Source: JBGVSA01 sp047605765
Lineage (GTDB): Bacteria; Pseudomonadota; Gammaproteobacteria; Burkholderiales; Rhodocyclaceae
Direction of reading: 5' to 3'
DNA length: 64,000 nucleotides
Assembly (NCBI GenBank): GCA_047605765.1
Contig: JASGFB010000003.1
Location: 1-64,000 of the forward strand
The notes under the pieces were generated by a model, which was not told the origin of the DNA, made no database searches, and saw nothing but the letters and a program-made list of their open reading frames with translations. Within the stretch, counting starts at the first letter, position 1. Each line of letters begins with the position of its first letter. Of the stretch, positions 1-9,868 are shown in pieces. The position numbers and the translations under genes were made by a program.

Positions 1-534
1 GTGCAACTGGCGGCGCAGCGCGATCGAGGCGCGCTCACCGGCGCCAGCGATCGTCACCACGGCCGCCGCCGGACTCTGGCCAGCCGCCAGCAGGCCGATG
101 AGGGCGCCTTCGCTGTGGCCGATGACGGTGACGCCGCCAAAGCGCGGGTCGGCGGCCAATCGGCGCACCCAGCCGGTGGCGTCGCCCACATAGTCGTCGA
201 AGCGCAGGGCGGCCTCGTCACGCCCGGCTGGCAGGCTGGCGGCGACGCCGCGCTTGTCATAGCGCACCGAGGCGATGCCGGCGGCGGCCAGGGCCTGGGC
301 GAGCATCCTGAGGCTGTCGTTGCGACCTTGCACCAGCGCGCTGTTGCCGTCGCGGTCGGTCGGCCCCGAGCCGCCGATGAGGAGGGCGAGCGGCGGTGTG
401 CCCGGCGTCGCCGGCAGCGTCAGCGTGCCTTCGATGGCACCGGCGGCGGTGTCGAGGCGGATCGGGCTTTCGCTGGCGGCGTGGGCAAGATGCGCGACGA
501 CGAACAAGGCGCAGGCGCAGAGCAGGTGATGCAT
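1..534 (-). CDS. Secreted alpha/beta hydrolase, C-terminus outside window
   Basis: The reverse strand reads open from an ATG at 534 to the window edge, giving 178 residues without the C-terminus. The N-terminus is a signal peptide (hydrophobic LLCACALFVVAHLAHAA, then ASESP). A strand-rich start follows, with an LLIGGSGPTDRDGN oxyanion-type turn and an IGHSEGA nucleophile elbow (GxSxG) in the order expected of the alpha/beta-hydrolase fold. The rest of the catalytic triad would lie beyond the edge. The family includes periplasmic esterases and peptidase-like hydrolases, and the substrate cannot be inferred. It lies downstream of katG on the same strand, separated from it by a strong terminator, so it is probably transcribed on its own. 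Confidence 0.75.
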   Translation of the reverse strand, partial: MHHLLCACALFVVAHLAHAASESPIRLDTAAGAIEGTLTLPATPGTPPLALLIGGSGPTDRDGNSALVQGRNDSLRMLAQALAAAGIASVRYDKRGVAASLPAGRDEAALRFDDYVGDATGWVRRLAADPRFGGVTVIGHSEGALIGLLAAGQSPAAAVVTIAGAGERASIALRRQLH

Positions 535-623
535 GGCGAAACCGGAAGTGGGCGGGGCGCGGAGCCATCGATGGTACAAACAAATGGGCGCGCGTGTCGT
601 TGGCGCCGGGGCGTGCGGCCATG

Positions 624-650
624 AAAAAAGGGCCGGTCATGGACCGGCCC
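624..650 (-). terminator. Rho-independent terminator of katG
   Basis: On the minus strand a 9-bp GC stem (GGGCCGGTC pairing with GACCGGCCC, 3-nt loop) is followed directly by six T residues. It lies about 30 bp past the katG stop. Confidence 0.85.
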
Positions 651-679
651 TCGTGGTGCTTACGCTTGCTGGCGCGCGG

Positions 680-2944
<2,265 letters not shown>

Positions 2945-3239
2945 GCTAGCTCCTACTTTCAGTGGCGTGGACGAGTGCTGGGGAATCCTGCTTCTTATGA
3001 TTATCGGGAGAGTGATCTGCGGCCTGCGTGCCGGAACGACATGGGTCGCCCCCATGGCACATCTGTCACCGGGCTGTCATGCCGAGCGGGTGAACGTGCC
3101 GCGCGCGGGCCGCGCGAAGAGCGATCAGGGGGGACGCGAAGTCATCAACACGCAGCACATCGATCGGCTCCCCAGGTTGGGACCGGCGTGTGGCCGGTCC
3201 GCAAAAAAGCCACTGCACGGGGCGGCGCCCCGTCGGTCA
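2945..3239. other. katG-ohr intergenic region
   Basis: About 295 bases without a supported gene. It must hold the katG promoter and the end of the ohr transcript. Two GC hairpins (arms GGACCGGC/GCCGGTCC at 3180-3200 and ACGGGGC/GCCCCGT at 3217-3233) flank a short A/T run at 3203-3208. Together they may stop ohr transcription, but the layout is not a standard terminator. Confidence 0.5.
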
Positions 3240-3671
3240 TCAGCCGCGCGTGGTCGTCTTGACGTCTACGCTGGCCTTGATGGCGTTGGAATACGGGCAG
3301 ATGCCGTGGGTGGTCTCCACCAGCCGCGTGGCGTCTTCCTGCGGCAGGCCCGGCAGGTAAACATCGAGCGCGGCAGTGATACCGAAGCCGCCTTCGGAAC
3401 GCGGTCCGATGCCGATGGTGGCCGAGACGGTGGTCCCTTCGGGCACCTTGATCTTGGTCTGCGTGGAGGCTACGCGCATGGCCCCCAGGAAGCAGGCCGA
3501 ATAGCCCAGCGCAAACAGTTTTTCCGGGTTGGCACCATCGCCGCCCGGCCCGCCGAGTTCCTTCGGCACGGTGAGCTGCAGCGCCATGGTGCCGTCGGCC
3601 AGTGCCGTCTTGCCATCGCGGCCGCCGCCGGTGGCGGTTGCCGTGGTCGTGTACTTCGCCTCAACTGACAT
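3240..3671 (-). CDS. ohr: Organic hydroperoxide reductase, Ohr/OsmC family
   Basis: Thiol peroxidase that reduces organic and fatty-acid hydroperoxides, using lipoylated proteins as the known reductant in the family. The 143 residues start at the ATG at 3671 after an AGGAG site. The two redox cysteines fall at the expected places, C60 in GYSACFLGAM and C125 in HGICPYSNA. R18 and E50, the residues that orient the substrate in Ohr, are also present. Length and spacing fit Ohr better than OsmC. No ohrR regulator is adjacent. With katG upstream on the same strand it forms a small peroxide-defence neighbourhood, though the 568-bp separation from the katG start argues against one operon. Confidence 0.93.
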   Translation of the reverse strand: MSVEAKYTTTATATGGGRDGKTALADGTMALQLTVPKELGGPGGDGANPEKLFALGYSACFLGAMRVASTQTKIKVPEGTTVSATIGIGPRSEGGFGITAALDVYLPGLPQEDATRLVETTHGICPYSNAIKASVDVKTTTRG

Positions 3672-3812
3672 GATGTGCTCCTGTCTATGTGGATGCGGAT
3701 CGGCAGCCAATCTATGTCGTTCAAATCGGGGCGTCAACGGAGTTCTATATGCCGGCGCCCGGTGCGTCACCCTATCGCCTTGATGGCCTGTGCCTATGGA
3801 GATGTCGGTCCG

Positions 3813-5063
3813 TCATCCTTCGTAGCTGTCGCGCACGATGGGGCAGGTCATGCAATGACCGCCGCCACGGCCGCGTCCGAGTTCGGCACCGACGAAGGTG
3901 ATGACTTCGATGCCCGCCTTGCGCAGCAAGGTGTTGGTGTAGACGTTGCGATCATAGGCCAGCACTGTGCCGGGCGATACGCACACCAGGTTGGCGCCGC
4001 TGTCCCATTGGGTGCGCTCGCGCAGATAGGCGTTGCCACCGGTGGCCACCACGCGCATCTTGCCGACGCCCAGCGCCTGCCCGACGACGTCGACGAGGGG
4101 GGCGTCTTCTTTATGCAGGGTGAGTGTGCCGGCCTTGTCGCCGGGCCGATATGAGAAAACGCGTATCTTGTCGACGATATCCGGATACACCAGCACACAG
4201 TCGCGGTCGGCGAAGGTGAATACGGTGTCCAGATGCATGGCCGCGCGCAGCTTGGGCATGGCGGCGACGATGACGCGGTCGACCACCTTGTTGTCAAACA
4301 GCGACAGCGCCAACTGGCTGATGGCCTGACGCGAGGTCCGCTCGCTCATGCCGATGAGCAGCGTGCGATGGCCGATCGGCATGACGTCGCCGCCTTCGAG
4401 CGAGGCCAGACCCTGGTCGACGGCGGGGTCACCCCACCACACGCGTACCTGGCCGGCAAAGCGCGGGTGGAAGCGGTAGATGGCGGCTGTCAGCAGGGTC
4501 TCTTCATGGCGTGCCGGCCAATACAGCGGATTGAGCGTGACGCCGCCGTAGATCCAGCAAGTGGTGTCGCGCGTGTACAGGGTGTTGGGCAGGGGCGGCA
4601 GCAGGTATTCGGTGACGCCGGCCGCCTCGCGGATCAACTGCAACTGCGTACCGCCGACGGCGTCGGGGAATTCCTCCGTCGACAGGCCGCCGATGAGGGT
4701 TTCGGCCAGTTCGCGCGGCGTCAGGCCATCGAGGTAGCCACGGATCTCGTCGATGAGGCCCACGCCGACCTGGTTGGCCACTACCTGGTGATCGAGAATC
4801 CACTGCCGAGCTTCGGGCAGGGCGACCGTTTCGGCCAGCAGGTTGTGCATCTCGAGCACCTCGACGCCACGGTCGCGCATCTTGGTCATGAAATCGAAGT
4901 GATCGCGCTTGGCGTTTTCCACCCACATGACGTCGTCGAACAGCAGCGCATCGCAGTTGCTTGGCGTCAGGCGCTGATGGGCGCGCCCGGGGGCGCACAC
5001 CATCACCGTGCGCAGGCGGCCGACTTCGGAATGAACGCCGAGGGGCGTGTGGTTGTGCATCAT
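3813..5063 (-). CDS. arcA: Arginine deiminase ArcA
   Basis: Hydrolyses arginine to citrulline and ammonia, the first step of the arginine deiminase route. The length of 416 residues is normal for the family. Catalytic residues are visible: R165-D166 (TRDTT), E223 (LEGGDVM), H277 (MHLDTVFTFAD) and the nucleophile C404 in GGGHCMTCP. The start is the first of two adjacent ATGs at 5063, placed behind an AAGGAG site. It lies 16 bases downstream of arcD on the same strand, so the two are co-transcribed. The usual partners arcB (ornithine carbamoyltransferase) and arcC (carbamate kinase) do not follow; the next gene is ohr. They may be elsewhere in the genome, or the pair may serve acid tolerance or arginine-to-citrulline conversion. 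Confidence 0.95.
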   Translation of the reverse strand: MMHNHTPLGVHSEVGRLRTVMVCAPGRAHQRLTPSNCDALLFDDVMWVENAKRDHFDFMTKMRDRGVEVLEMHNLLAETVALPEARQWILDHQVVANQVGVGLIDEIRGYLDGLTPRELAETLIGGLSTEEFPDAVGGTQLQLIREAAGVTEYLLPPLPNTLYTRDTTCWIYGGVTLNPLYWPARHEETLLTAAIYRFHPRFAGQVRVWWGDPAVDQGLASLEGGDVMPIGHRTLLIGMSERTSRQAISQLALSLFDNKVVDRVIVAAMPKLRAAMHLDTVFTFADRDCVLVYPDIVDKIRVFSYRPGDKAGTLTLHKEDAPLVDVVGQALGVGKMRVVATGGNAYLRERTQWDSGANLVCVSPGTVLAYDRNVYTNTLLRKAGIEVITFVGAELGRGRGGGHCMTCPIVRDSYEG

Positions 5064-5079
5064 GTGTATCTCCTTTGCA

Positions 5080-6510
5080 TCAAAGCGTGATCGAACCCCG
5101 CACGAGGCCGACGACGGCGGCGATGGCGAGCATCACCGCCACCGCGAAGACGATTCGTTCGGTGTGGGTGAAAAGACGTTGGCCCTGTTCGCGGCGAGCC
5201 CAGGCGTAGAGGAAGGTGCCGGGGGCGTACAACAGCGCCGACAGCAGCAGGTAGCCAATGCCGCCCGCATACACCATGAAGGCGGTGTAGAGGGCCGCCA
5301 CGGCCGCCACAGCCAATTCGCGTCGGCGCTCGCCTTCGTTGCCGAAGGGGGCCAGGCGACGCTGGGCGACCAGTACGCCGAAACCGGCCACCAGCAGGTA
5401 GGGGATCAGTGACATCGAACTGGTCAGGCTGAGCATCAGCGAGAAGGCATCGCTCGACCAATAGGTGCTGATGACGAAGCACTGCACCACGATGTTGGTC
5501 AGCCACAACGCCGCCGCCGGCACCTTGTTGGCGTTCTCGCGCGCGAACACGGCTGGCATGTCGCCGTTGCGGGCGGCGGCGAACAACACCTCGGCGCAGA
5601 TCAGTGACCACGCCAGGTAGGCGCCGAGCACCGAGATCAATAAACCGATGCTGACGAACACGGCACCCCATGGGCCGACGATGGCCGACAGCACGCCGGC
5701 CATCGAGGGTTGCCGCAGGCCGGCGATCTCCCCCTGCGGCAGTACGCCATAGGGCAGCAGCGACACCAGCACCATCAGGCACAGCGCGGCCACGAAACCG
5801 AGCAGCGTCGCCACGCCGACGTGGGCGCGTTTTTTGGCGTGGCGCGAGTACACGCTGGCGCCTTCGATGCCGAGGAAGACGAACACCGTCACCAGCATGG
5901 TCAGGCGCACCTGTTCGAACAGGCTCAGGCCGGCCACGACCTCGCCGCCCCACAGGTTGGCGCGGAATACATCGAGCCGGAAAGCGAACAGGGCGATGAG
6001 AATGAAAGCCACGATCGGCACCACCTTGGCGAGCGTCACCACGCTGTTGATGAACGCTGCCTGCTGAATGCCGCGCAGGATCATGAAATGGAACAGCCAG
6101 ATGCCCGCCGAGGCGGCGAGGATGGCAATGGCGGTGTTGCCTTCGCCGAACACCGGAAAGAACGCCCCCAGCGTGGACTTGATCAGCACCCAGTACGACA
6201 CGTTGCCGATGCAGGTGCCGATCCAGTATCCGAAGGCCGACAGAAAGCCCAGGTAATCACCGAATCCGGCCTTGGCATAGGCGAAGACGCCGGCATCCAG
6301 GTCGGGCTTGCGGCGGGCGAGCGATTGAAAGACGTGGGCCAGGGCATACATGCCGGTACCGGCGACGAGCCACGCCAGCAGTGCGCCAAGCGCGCCGGTC
6401 GAACTGCCGAAGGTGCGGGGCAGCGAGAAGATCCCCGCGCCAATGATCGACCCCACCACCATGGCCGTCAGCGCCGGCAGGCCGAGTTTTTTCTCTGCAT
6501 GGGCGCTCAT
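5080..6510 (-). CDS. arcD: Amino-acid antiporter, ArcD type (APC superfamily)
   Basis: Inner-membrane transporter of 476 residues with about 12 hydrophobic helices. The first helix has the GSIIGAGIFSLPRTFG pattern typical of APC-family basic amino-acid/polyamine antiporters. Being first in an operon with arcA points to arginine/ornithine (or arginine/citrulline) exchange. It resembles the ArcD/YdgI-type proteins of the family, not the NhaC-like Pseudomonas variants, but this is a judgement by eye. Translation starts at the ATG at 6510 (MSAHAEKKLGLPAL). I looked for an FNR/ANR half-palindrome upstream and found none that was convincing. Confidence 0.85.
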   Translation of the reverse strand: MSAHAEKKLGLPALTAMVVGSIIGAGIFSLPRTFGSSTGALGALLAWLVAGTGMYALAHVFQSLARRKPDLDAGVFAYAKAGFGDYLGFLSAFGYWIGTCIGNVSYWVLIKSTLGAFFPVFGEGNTAIAILAASAGIWLFHFMILRGIQQAAFINSVVTLAKVVPIVAFILIALFAFRLDVFRANLWGGEVVAGLSLFEQVRLTMLVTVFVFLGIEGASVYSRHAKKRAHVGVATLLGFVAALCLMVLVSLLPYGVLPQGEIAGLRQPSMAGVLSAIVGPWGAVFVSIGLLISVLGAYLAWSLICAEVLFAAARNGDMPAVFARENANKVPAAALWLTNIVVQCFVISTYWSSDAFSLMLSLTSSMSLIPYLLVAGFGVLVAQRRLAPFGNEGERRRELAVAAVAALYTAFMVYAGGIGYLLLSALLYAPGTFLYAWARREQGQRLFTHTERIVFAVAVMLAIAAVVGLVRGSITL

Positions 6511-6987
6511 GAGCCACCCCGCAGGCGTAAAGGATCAAATAAAAAATGCATGGATGCTGTTCCCGTATGTGGATTCGAAACGGTCGATCGCGCAATGTGG
6601 CCGTGCCGCTTAACCGGCAACCCGATGGAATCTATGCCATCGGTATTGGCGTCGAGATGGTGTTCAAATGGAGTTCAGAAATTTCCTAATCACCTTAGGT
6701 TGGCGGGCCATACGGCTCAAGCCGATTGTGTGAAAGACTGTTGTGAATGACTATGCGTAATGGATATGAGGGAGCGCGGGCGTGCCGCAATCCACGGCCT
6801 GGTGGTGGTTAAGCGGGTTTCGTTGCGAGGTAAAACGGGGGGCGGAAATATGCGGTGATGTCGACGCTGTGCGGGCGGCATCGAGCGATGTGGCGCCGGA
6901 TGACGGGGTGACGATGGGGTGATGAGCAGAGCGGTGCGGTGCAGTAACGGGCGGGTAGCCCCGCCCATCATGAGGCCAGGTTGATAC
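6511..6987. other. Intergenic region upstream of arcD
   Basis: About 477 bases with no supported gene on either strand. The left part should contain the arcD promoter, since arcD reads leftward from 6510. It is somewhat richer in A and T around 6530-6560 and 6660-6700 than its surroundings. No clear operator, hairpin or RNA gene was seen. Confidence 0.4.
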
Positions 6988-7464
6988 TCAATGGCGGGTC
7001 TTTTCCACCTGAATGCGTTCGCGCAGTTGGCGTGCGTCCAGTTGCGAAAAATCCTTGTTGATGCACAGGCTTACCAGGGGCGTCAGAGCCGGGTCCATCA
7101 CCTTGCGCAGCACGCCGAGGAACTCCGGCGAGGCGGCCAGGACCAGGTGCTGATAGCGCCCTTCGTTGTGCGCCTTGAGCAATGAATCGGCCACCGAGCG
7201 CGCGAAGATTTCGGTCTGATGCTCGGCCGGCGATTGCTTGGGCTGGTAGCCGTTGGGTTGCGACGGCGCGCCCGCGCTGTGGCGGCCCTTGCTGGCGGCG
7301 ATCTGGCCGAGCTGGTCGCTTTCGGTGTCGGCGGTACGCAGGCGGGCACCGGCGTTGCCCATGTCGTTGAGATGTTCGAGGGGCGCGGCGCGGTCGGCCT
7401 CCTCAAAAAAACGGGCGTGGCCAGCGTTGGCGGCGACGATCCAGGTGGCTCGGTTGGCTTGCAT
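6988..7464 (-). CDS. Host attachment protein family (AtsE/RtsE-like)
   Basis: 158 residues from the ATG at 7464, which follows an AGGAG site. The pattern MQANRATWIVAANAGHARFFE at the N-terminus, a middle linker mentioning SKGRH, and a C-terminal half with FARSVADSLLKAHNEGRYQHLVLAASPEFLG match the family described as 'protein required for attachment to host cells' (Pfam Host_attach). Proteins of this type were first noted in plant-associated bacteria, and no enzyme activity is established. The C-terminal half resembles the eRF1/ribosome-associated fold, and a stress or ribosome role has been suggested. The gene appears monocistronic. Confidence 0.8.
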   Translation of the reverse strand: MQANRATWIVAANAGHARFFEEADRAAPLEHLNDMGNAGARLRTADTESDQLGQIAASKGRHSAGAPSQPNGYQPKQSPAEHQTEIFARSVADSLLKAHNEGRYQHLVLAASPEFLGVLRKVMDPALTPLVSLCINKDFSQLDARQLRERIQVEKTRH

Positions 7465-7567
7465 GGGGGCTCCTTTCTGTGCGGAAACGTGACGTCCCTC
7501 CGCCTGCAAGAGCCGTTCCTCGCCGCTGGCGCGAGTGGCTGCGCGAGGCTTCAAGCGCCCCAACAAA

Positions 7568-7591
7568 AAAGGCGCCCGTGGGCGCCTGGTG
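7568..7591 (-). terminator. Terminator of an unidentified minus-strand transcript
   Basis: On the minus strand GGCGCC-CACG-GGCGCC is followed by six T residues. It lies upstream of the host-attachment gene (start 7464), so it must end a transcript that begins further right, between about 7600 and 7900, where no normal gene is seen. Confidence 0.7.
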
Positions 7592-7777
7592 AGGTGACGC
7601 GCCGACGGGCGCAGGGGGGCGGCACGCGCCGAGCTTTTGCCGCGATGGCTCATGCCTGGGGCGGATGTGCCGGAAGGCGTACCCGTACCTTGTTTGCGCG
7701 GCCACCGGCCCCGCGAGGGAGACCGCCAGGGCAGCGCTCGTCAGTGTAGTCAGTATTCTTATGGCATTGTCCTTCAA
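7592..7777 (-). pseudogene. Possible remnant of a small exported protein
   Basis: Reading left from a TTG at 7777, the frame encodes a convincing signal peptide (NAIRILTTLTSAALAVSLAG, then PVAAQTRYGYAF). The only nearby Shine-Dalgarno-like GAAGGA precedes an out-of-frame ATG that stops at once (ATG CCA TAA). The frame has no stop before the terminator at 7568-7591 and runs on through it. This fits a short secreted protein disrupted by frameshift at both ends, or a transcript whose coding region has decayed. No family is recognised. Confidence 0.3.
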
Positions 7778-8198
7778 TGATGTAATGTGCCGGCGTCCCC
7801 GGACCGGACGCGGCATGATCACCGAACCGCAATCGCCGTGCCGCCCGCATGCCGTGGCGTGTTTTCGCATCAAATCGCTATGTGAATCAGGATGAGTGGC
7901 CGCATGCATCCGAACAGGGGGTCATAAGCTACATGGCGCGTGTACGTTTTGCCGGTAGCGTGCATGGCCTGCACGCAGGGCGCGCGGTGGCGCGGTCGGC
8001 TGGCGGGCGACACGCGTGGCGGGCGGCGCCGACAAGGCTGGCGCGGGGGATAGGTAAGGGGGGGCAGGGGGCGGGCAGACCCTGCCACAAGGGGCATTCT
8101 CCTGCAAAGTGGCTACCCGATCGTATGCCTTCGGCGTATGCTCGCGCTTGCCGCGCGCGCGTGCCTGCGCGGAACTTCTATCAAACCAGGAGAACGCC

Positions 8199-8645
8199 AT
8201 GACCGTTCCTTCGCAGGATTCCACCCTTGCCGTGCCGCTGGGCGGCGATCCGGCCCACCATGACTGGTACCTCCAGGCGCTCGTAAAGATCGTCAACGGC
8301 CGCGAATTCGGCTTTCCGATCACCCTGTACGTTGGCGGGCTGGTGGTGTCGGGCGAATTGATCAGCGGCCACAAATACTTCGAGGGGCTGGGCGATCAGC
8401 TCACCGAATTCTTCGGTGGCCCGTCAGACGAAACGGCCCAGGCGGTGCGCTCGTTCACCTTCCCGGCAGGCATCTACACCGAGCCGCAGGAAGGCGAAGA
8501 AGTGCCGCCGCCGCAATACGTCCACCTGCGCGGGGCACGCATCTTCACGCCGGCGCAGGACCCCATCCCGACCGAGGGCGTGTGGTGGCGCGGGCGTCTG
8601 GCGTGCGTGGATGCCTTCCACTTCGGCACGCTGGCCGTCATCTGA
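8199..8645 (+). CDS. GvpU-like gas vesicle accessory protein homologue
   Basis: 148 residues from the ATG at 8199, behind an AGGAG site. The core (LVKIVNGREFGFPITLYVGG, then LVVSGELISGHKYFEGL) resembles proteins annotated as gas vesicle accessory protein GvpU, a small soluble protein of uncertain role. No gas vesicle structural genes (gvpA and others) are nearby, so a gas vesicle function is unlikely; such isolated homologues are seen in many non-buoyant proteobacteria. It lies 41 bases before a thioredoxin-fold gene on the same strand, suggesting co-expression. The family assignment is from memory of the motif and is moderately sure. Confidence 0.55.
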   Translation: MTVPSQDSTLAVPLGGDPAHHDWYLQALVKIVNGREFGFPITLYVGGLVVSGELISGHKYFEGLGDQLTEFFGGPSDETAQAVRSFTFPAGIYTEPQEGEEVPPPQYVHLRGARIFTPAQDPIPTEGVWWRGRLACVDAFHFGTLAVI

Positions 8646-8686
8646 CGGAATGATGTTTGCTGGGTACGGGACAACAGGAGGAGCCT

Positions 8687-9058
8687 ATGTCTTCGAATGA
8701 CCCGTACGCCCATGTCGAACTCACGCGCGACGAGGTGGATGCCTTGCGCGGGCCCGTCATCATCGAGTTCGGCACCAACTGGTGCGGCTACTGCCAGGGC
8801 GCGCAGCGCGTCATCGGCACGGCGCTGGCAGGCCATGATGCAGTGCGGCATATCAAGGTGGAAGACGGCAAGGGGCGGCGCTTGGGCCGCTCCTTTGCGG
8901 TCAAGCTGTGGCCTACCTTGATTTTCATGCGCGATGGGCTGGAAGTGGCGCGCGCGGTGCGGCCGGACAACGCACAGGATCTGATCGGTCCGGTGCAGGC
9001 CATCGAGGCCCCGGCTTTGCCGACGGAGCTGGCCGGCGAGCCCGGCGCGCTTCAGTGA
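8687..9058 (+). CDS. Thioredoxin-fold protein
   Basis: Cytoplasmic thioredoxin-like protein of 123 residues, with no signal peptide. The start at 8687 follows an AGGAGGA site. The redox motif is W32-C33-G-Y-C36 in FGTNWCGYCQGA, and the cis-proline is in LWPTLIF. WCGYC differs from the WCGPC of general thioredoxins, so the redox potential or substrate probably differs. The KVEDGKGRRLGRSFAV segment before the cis-Pro strand fits the thioredoxin-like family of Burkholderiales. It probably forms a two-gene unit with the GvpU-like gene upstream. The stop overlaps the end of a convergent gene by 7 bases. Confidence 0.85.
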   Translation: MSSNDPYAHVELTRDEVDALRGPVIIEFGTNWCGYCQGAQRVIGTALAGHDAVRHIKVEDGKGRRLGRSFAVKLWPTLIFMRDGLEVARAVRPDNAQDLIGPVQAIEAPALPTELAGEPGALQ

Positions 9059-9342
9059 TGGTCGCGTTTGAGGTGATCGAAGCCGAACACGGCCCACACG
9101 AACCAGCCGCTGCCCAGCAGCACCAGCACCACCGGTAGCCAGGCCATCCAGACGCCATTGCTGGGCAGGTGGGGCAGATTGAGGAGCAGTTCGCCCAGGT
9201 CGGCCCAGGCCAGGTACAGGCCGCACAGGGCCGTGGCGGCGCCCGCCAGCATGTGGCGCTTGAAACAGCGCTGCATGTGCCTGCCGGCGCTGAATCTGCT
9301 CAAAGGCAGGCAACGCAGTGCCTGCCAACGTGATTGCTTCAT
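9052..9342 (-). CDS. Small two-helix membrane protein
   Basis: 96 residues starting at the ATG at 9342, which overlaps the stop of the preceding gene (ATGA). It has a basic N-terminus (MKQSRWQALRCLPLSRFSAG), then two hydrophobic stretches at about residues 31-47 and 65-88, and ends FGFDHLKRDHH. No family is recognised. Translational coupling with the neighbour suggests the two act together. Its 3' end overlaps the convergent thioredoxin-fold gene by 7 bases. Confidence 0.6.
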   Translation of the reverse strand: MKQSRWQALRCLPLSRFSAGRHMQRCFKRHMLAGAATALCGLYLAWADLGELLLNLPHLPSNGVWMAWLPVVLVLLGSGWFVWAVFGFDHLKRDHH

Positions 9343-9743
9343 TGTTGTTGTTCCGCCGGGAAAACCGTCCGGTGCCGCCGCCAATTGAGCGCATAGCCGC
9401 CCATCACGATCAGCACGCCCAGGCTGGCCAGCAGCCAGGGCTGCGCCGCCCATGCCAGCCATGCAATGCCGTCGAGGCCTTCTTGCTGGCCCCAGCGATA
9501 CAAAGGCATGCAGGCGATCGCCCACACGATTCCGCACAACACCGGCCACAGTCCACGCAGCAACTGCAAGGCATAGGCTGCGCCGCTCATGACGGACAGC
9601 CCGATCAAACCGGTCATCATGGATTCGCCCGTACCCGGCGGCAGCCCGGTATCGAGGCTGACCACGTCGGCCACATAGGACGTCGCGTAGAGCGCCATGC
9701 TGCCTACGGCAAACACGGCTGCGCAATCGACGACGTCTCGCAT
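9339..9743 (-). CDS. Small membrane protein, first of a two-gene unit
   Basis: 134 residues from the ATG at 9743, after an AAGGA site. About four hydrophobic helices are visible: DCAAVFAVGSMALYATSYVA, a MTGLIGLSVMSGAAYALQLL segment, WPVLCGIVWAIACM and PWLLASLGVLIVMGGYAL. The C-terminus is charged (NWRRHRTVFPAEQQQ). No family is recognised. The stop overlaps the start of the next small membrane protein, so they are translationally coupled and may form a complex. Confidence 0.65.
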   Translation of the reverse strand: MRDVVDCAAVFAVGSMALYATSYVADVVSLDTGLPPGTGESMMTGLIGLSVMSGAAYALQLLRGLWPVLCGIVWAIACMPLYRWGQQEGLDGIAWLAWAAQPWLLASLGVLIVMGGYALNWRRHRTVFPAEQQQ

Positions 9744-9868
9744 GGCGATCCTTTCTCTCCGTTCGTTGTGCGGCGCGCCGGATGCGCGCCTTGGTTGTTC
9801 GCTGAGAGTCTTATCGTCCCCGCAATGGGCGTTTTGAGTGTCCATTGGGGTAGCCAGCCGGTGCCCGC

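Noticed and set aside
6511..6700. FNR/ANR box upstream of arcD
   Set aside because: No TTGAT-N4-ATCAA-like palindrome, only single half-sites.
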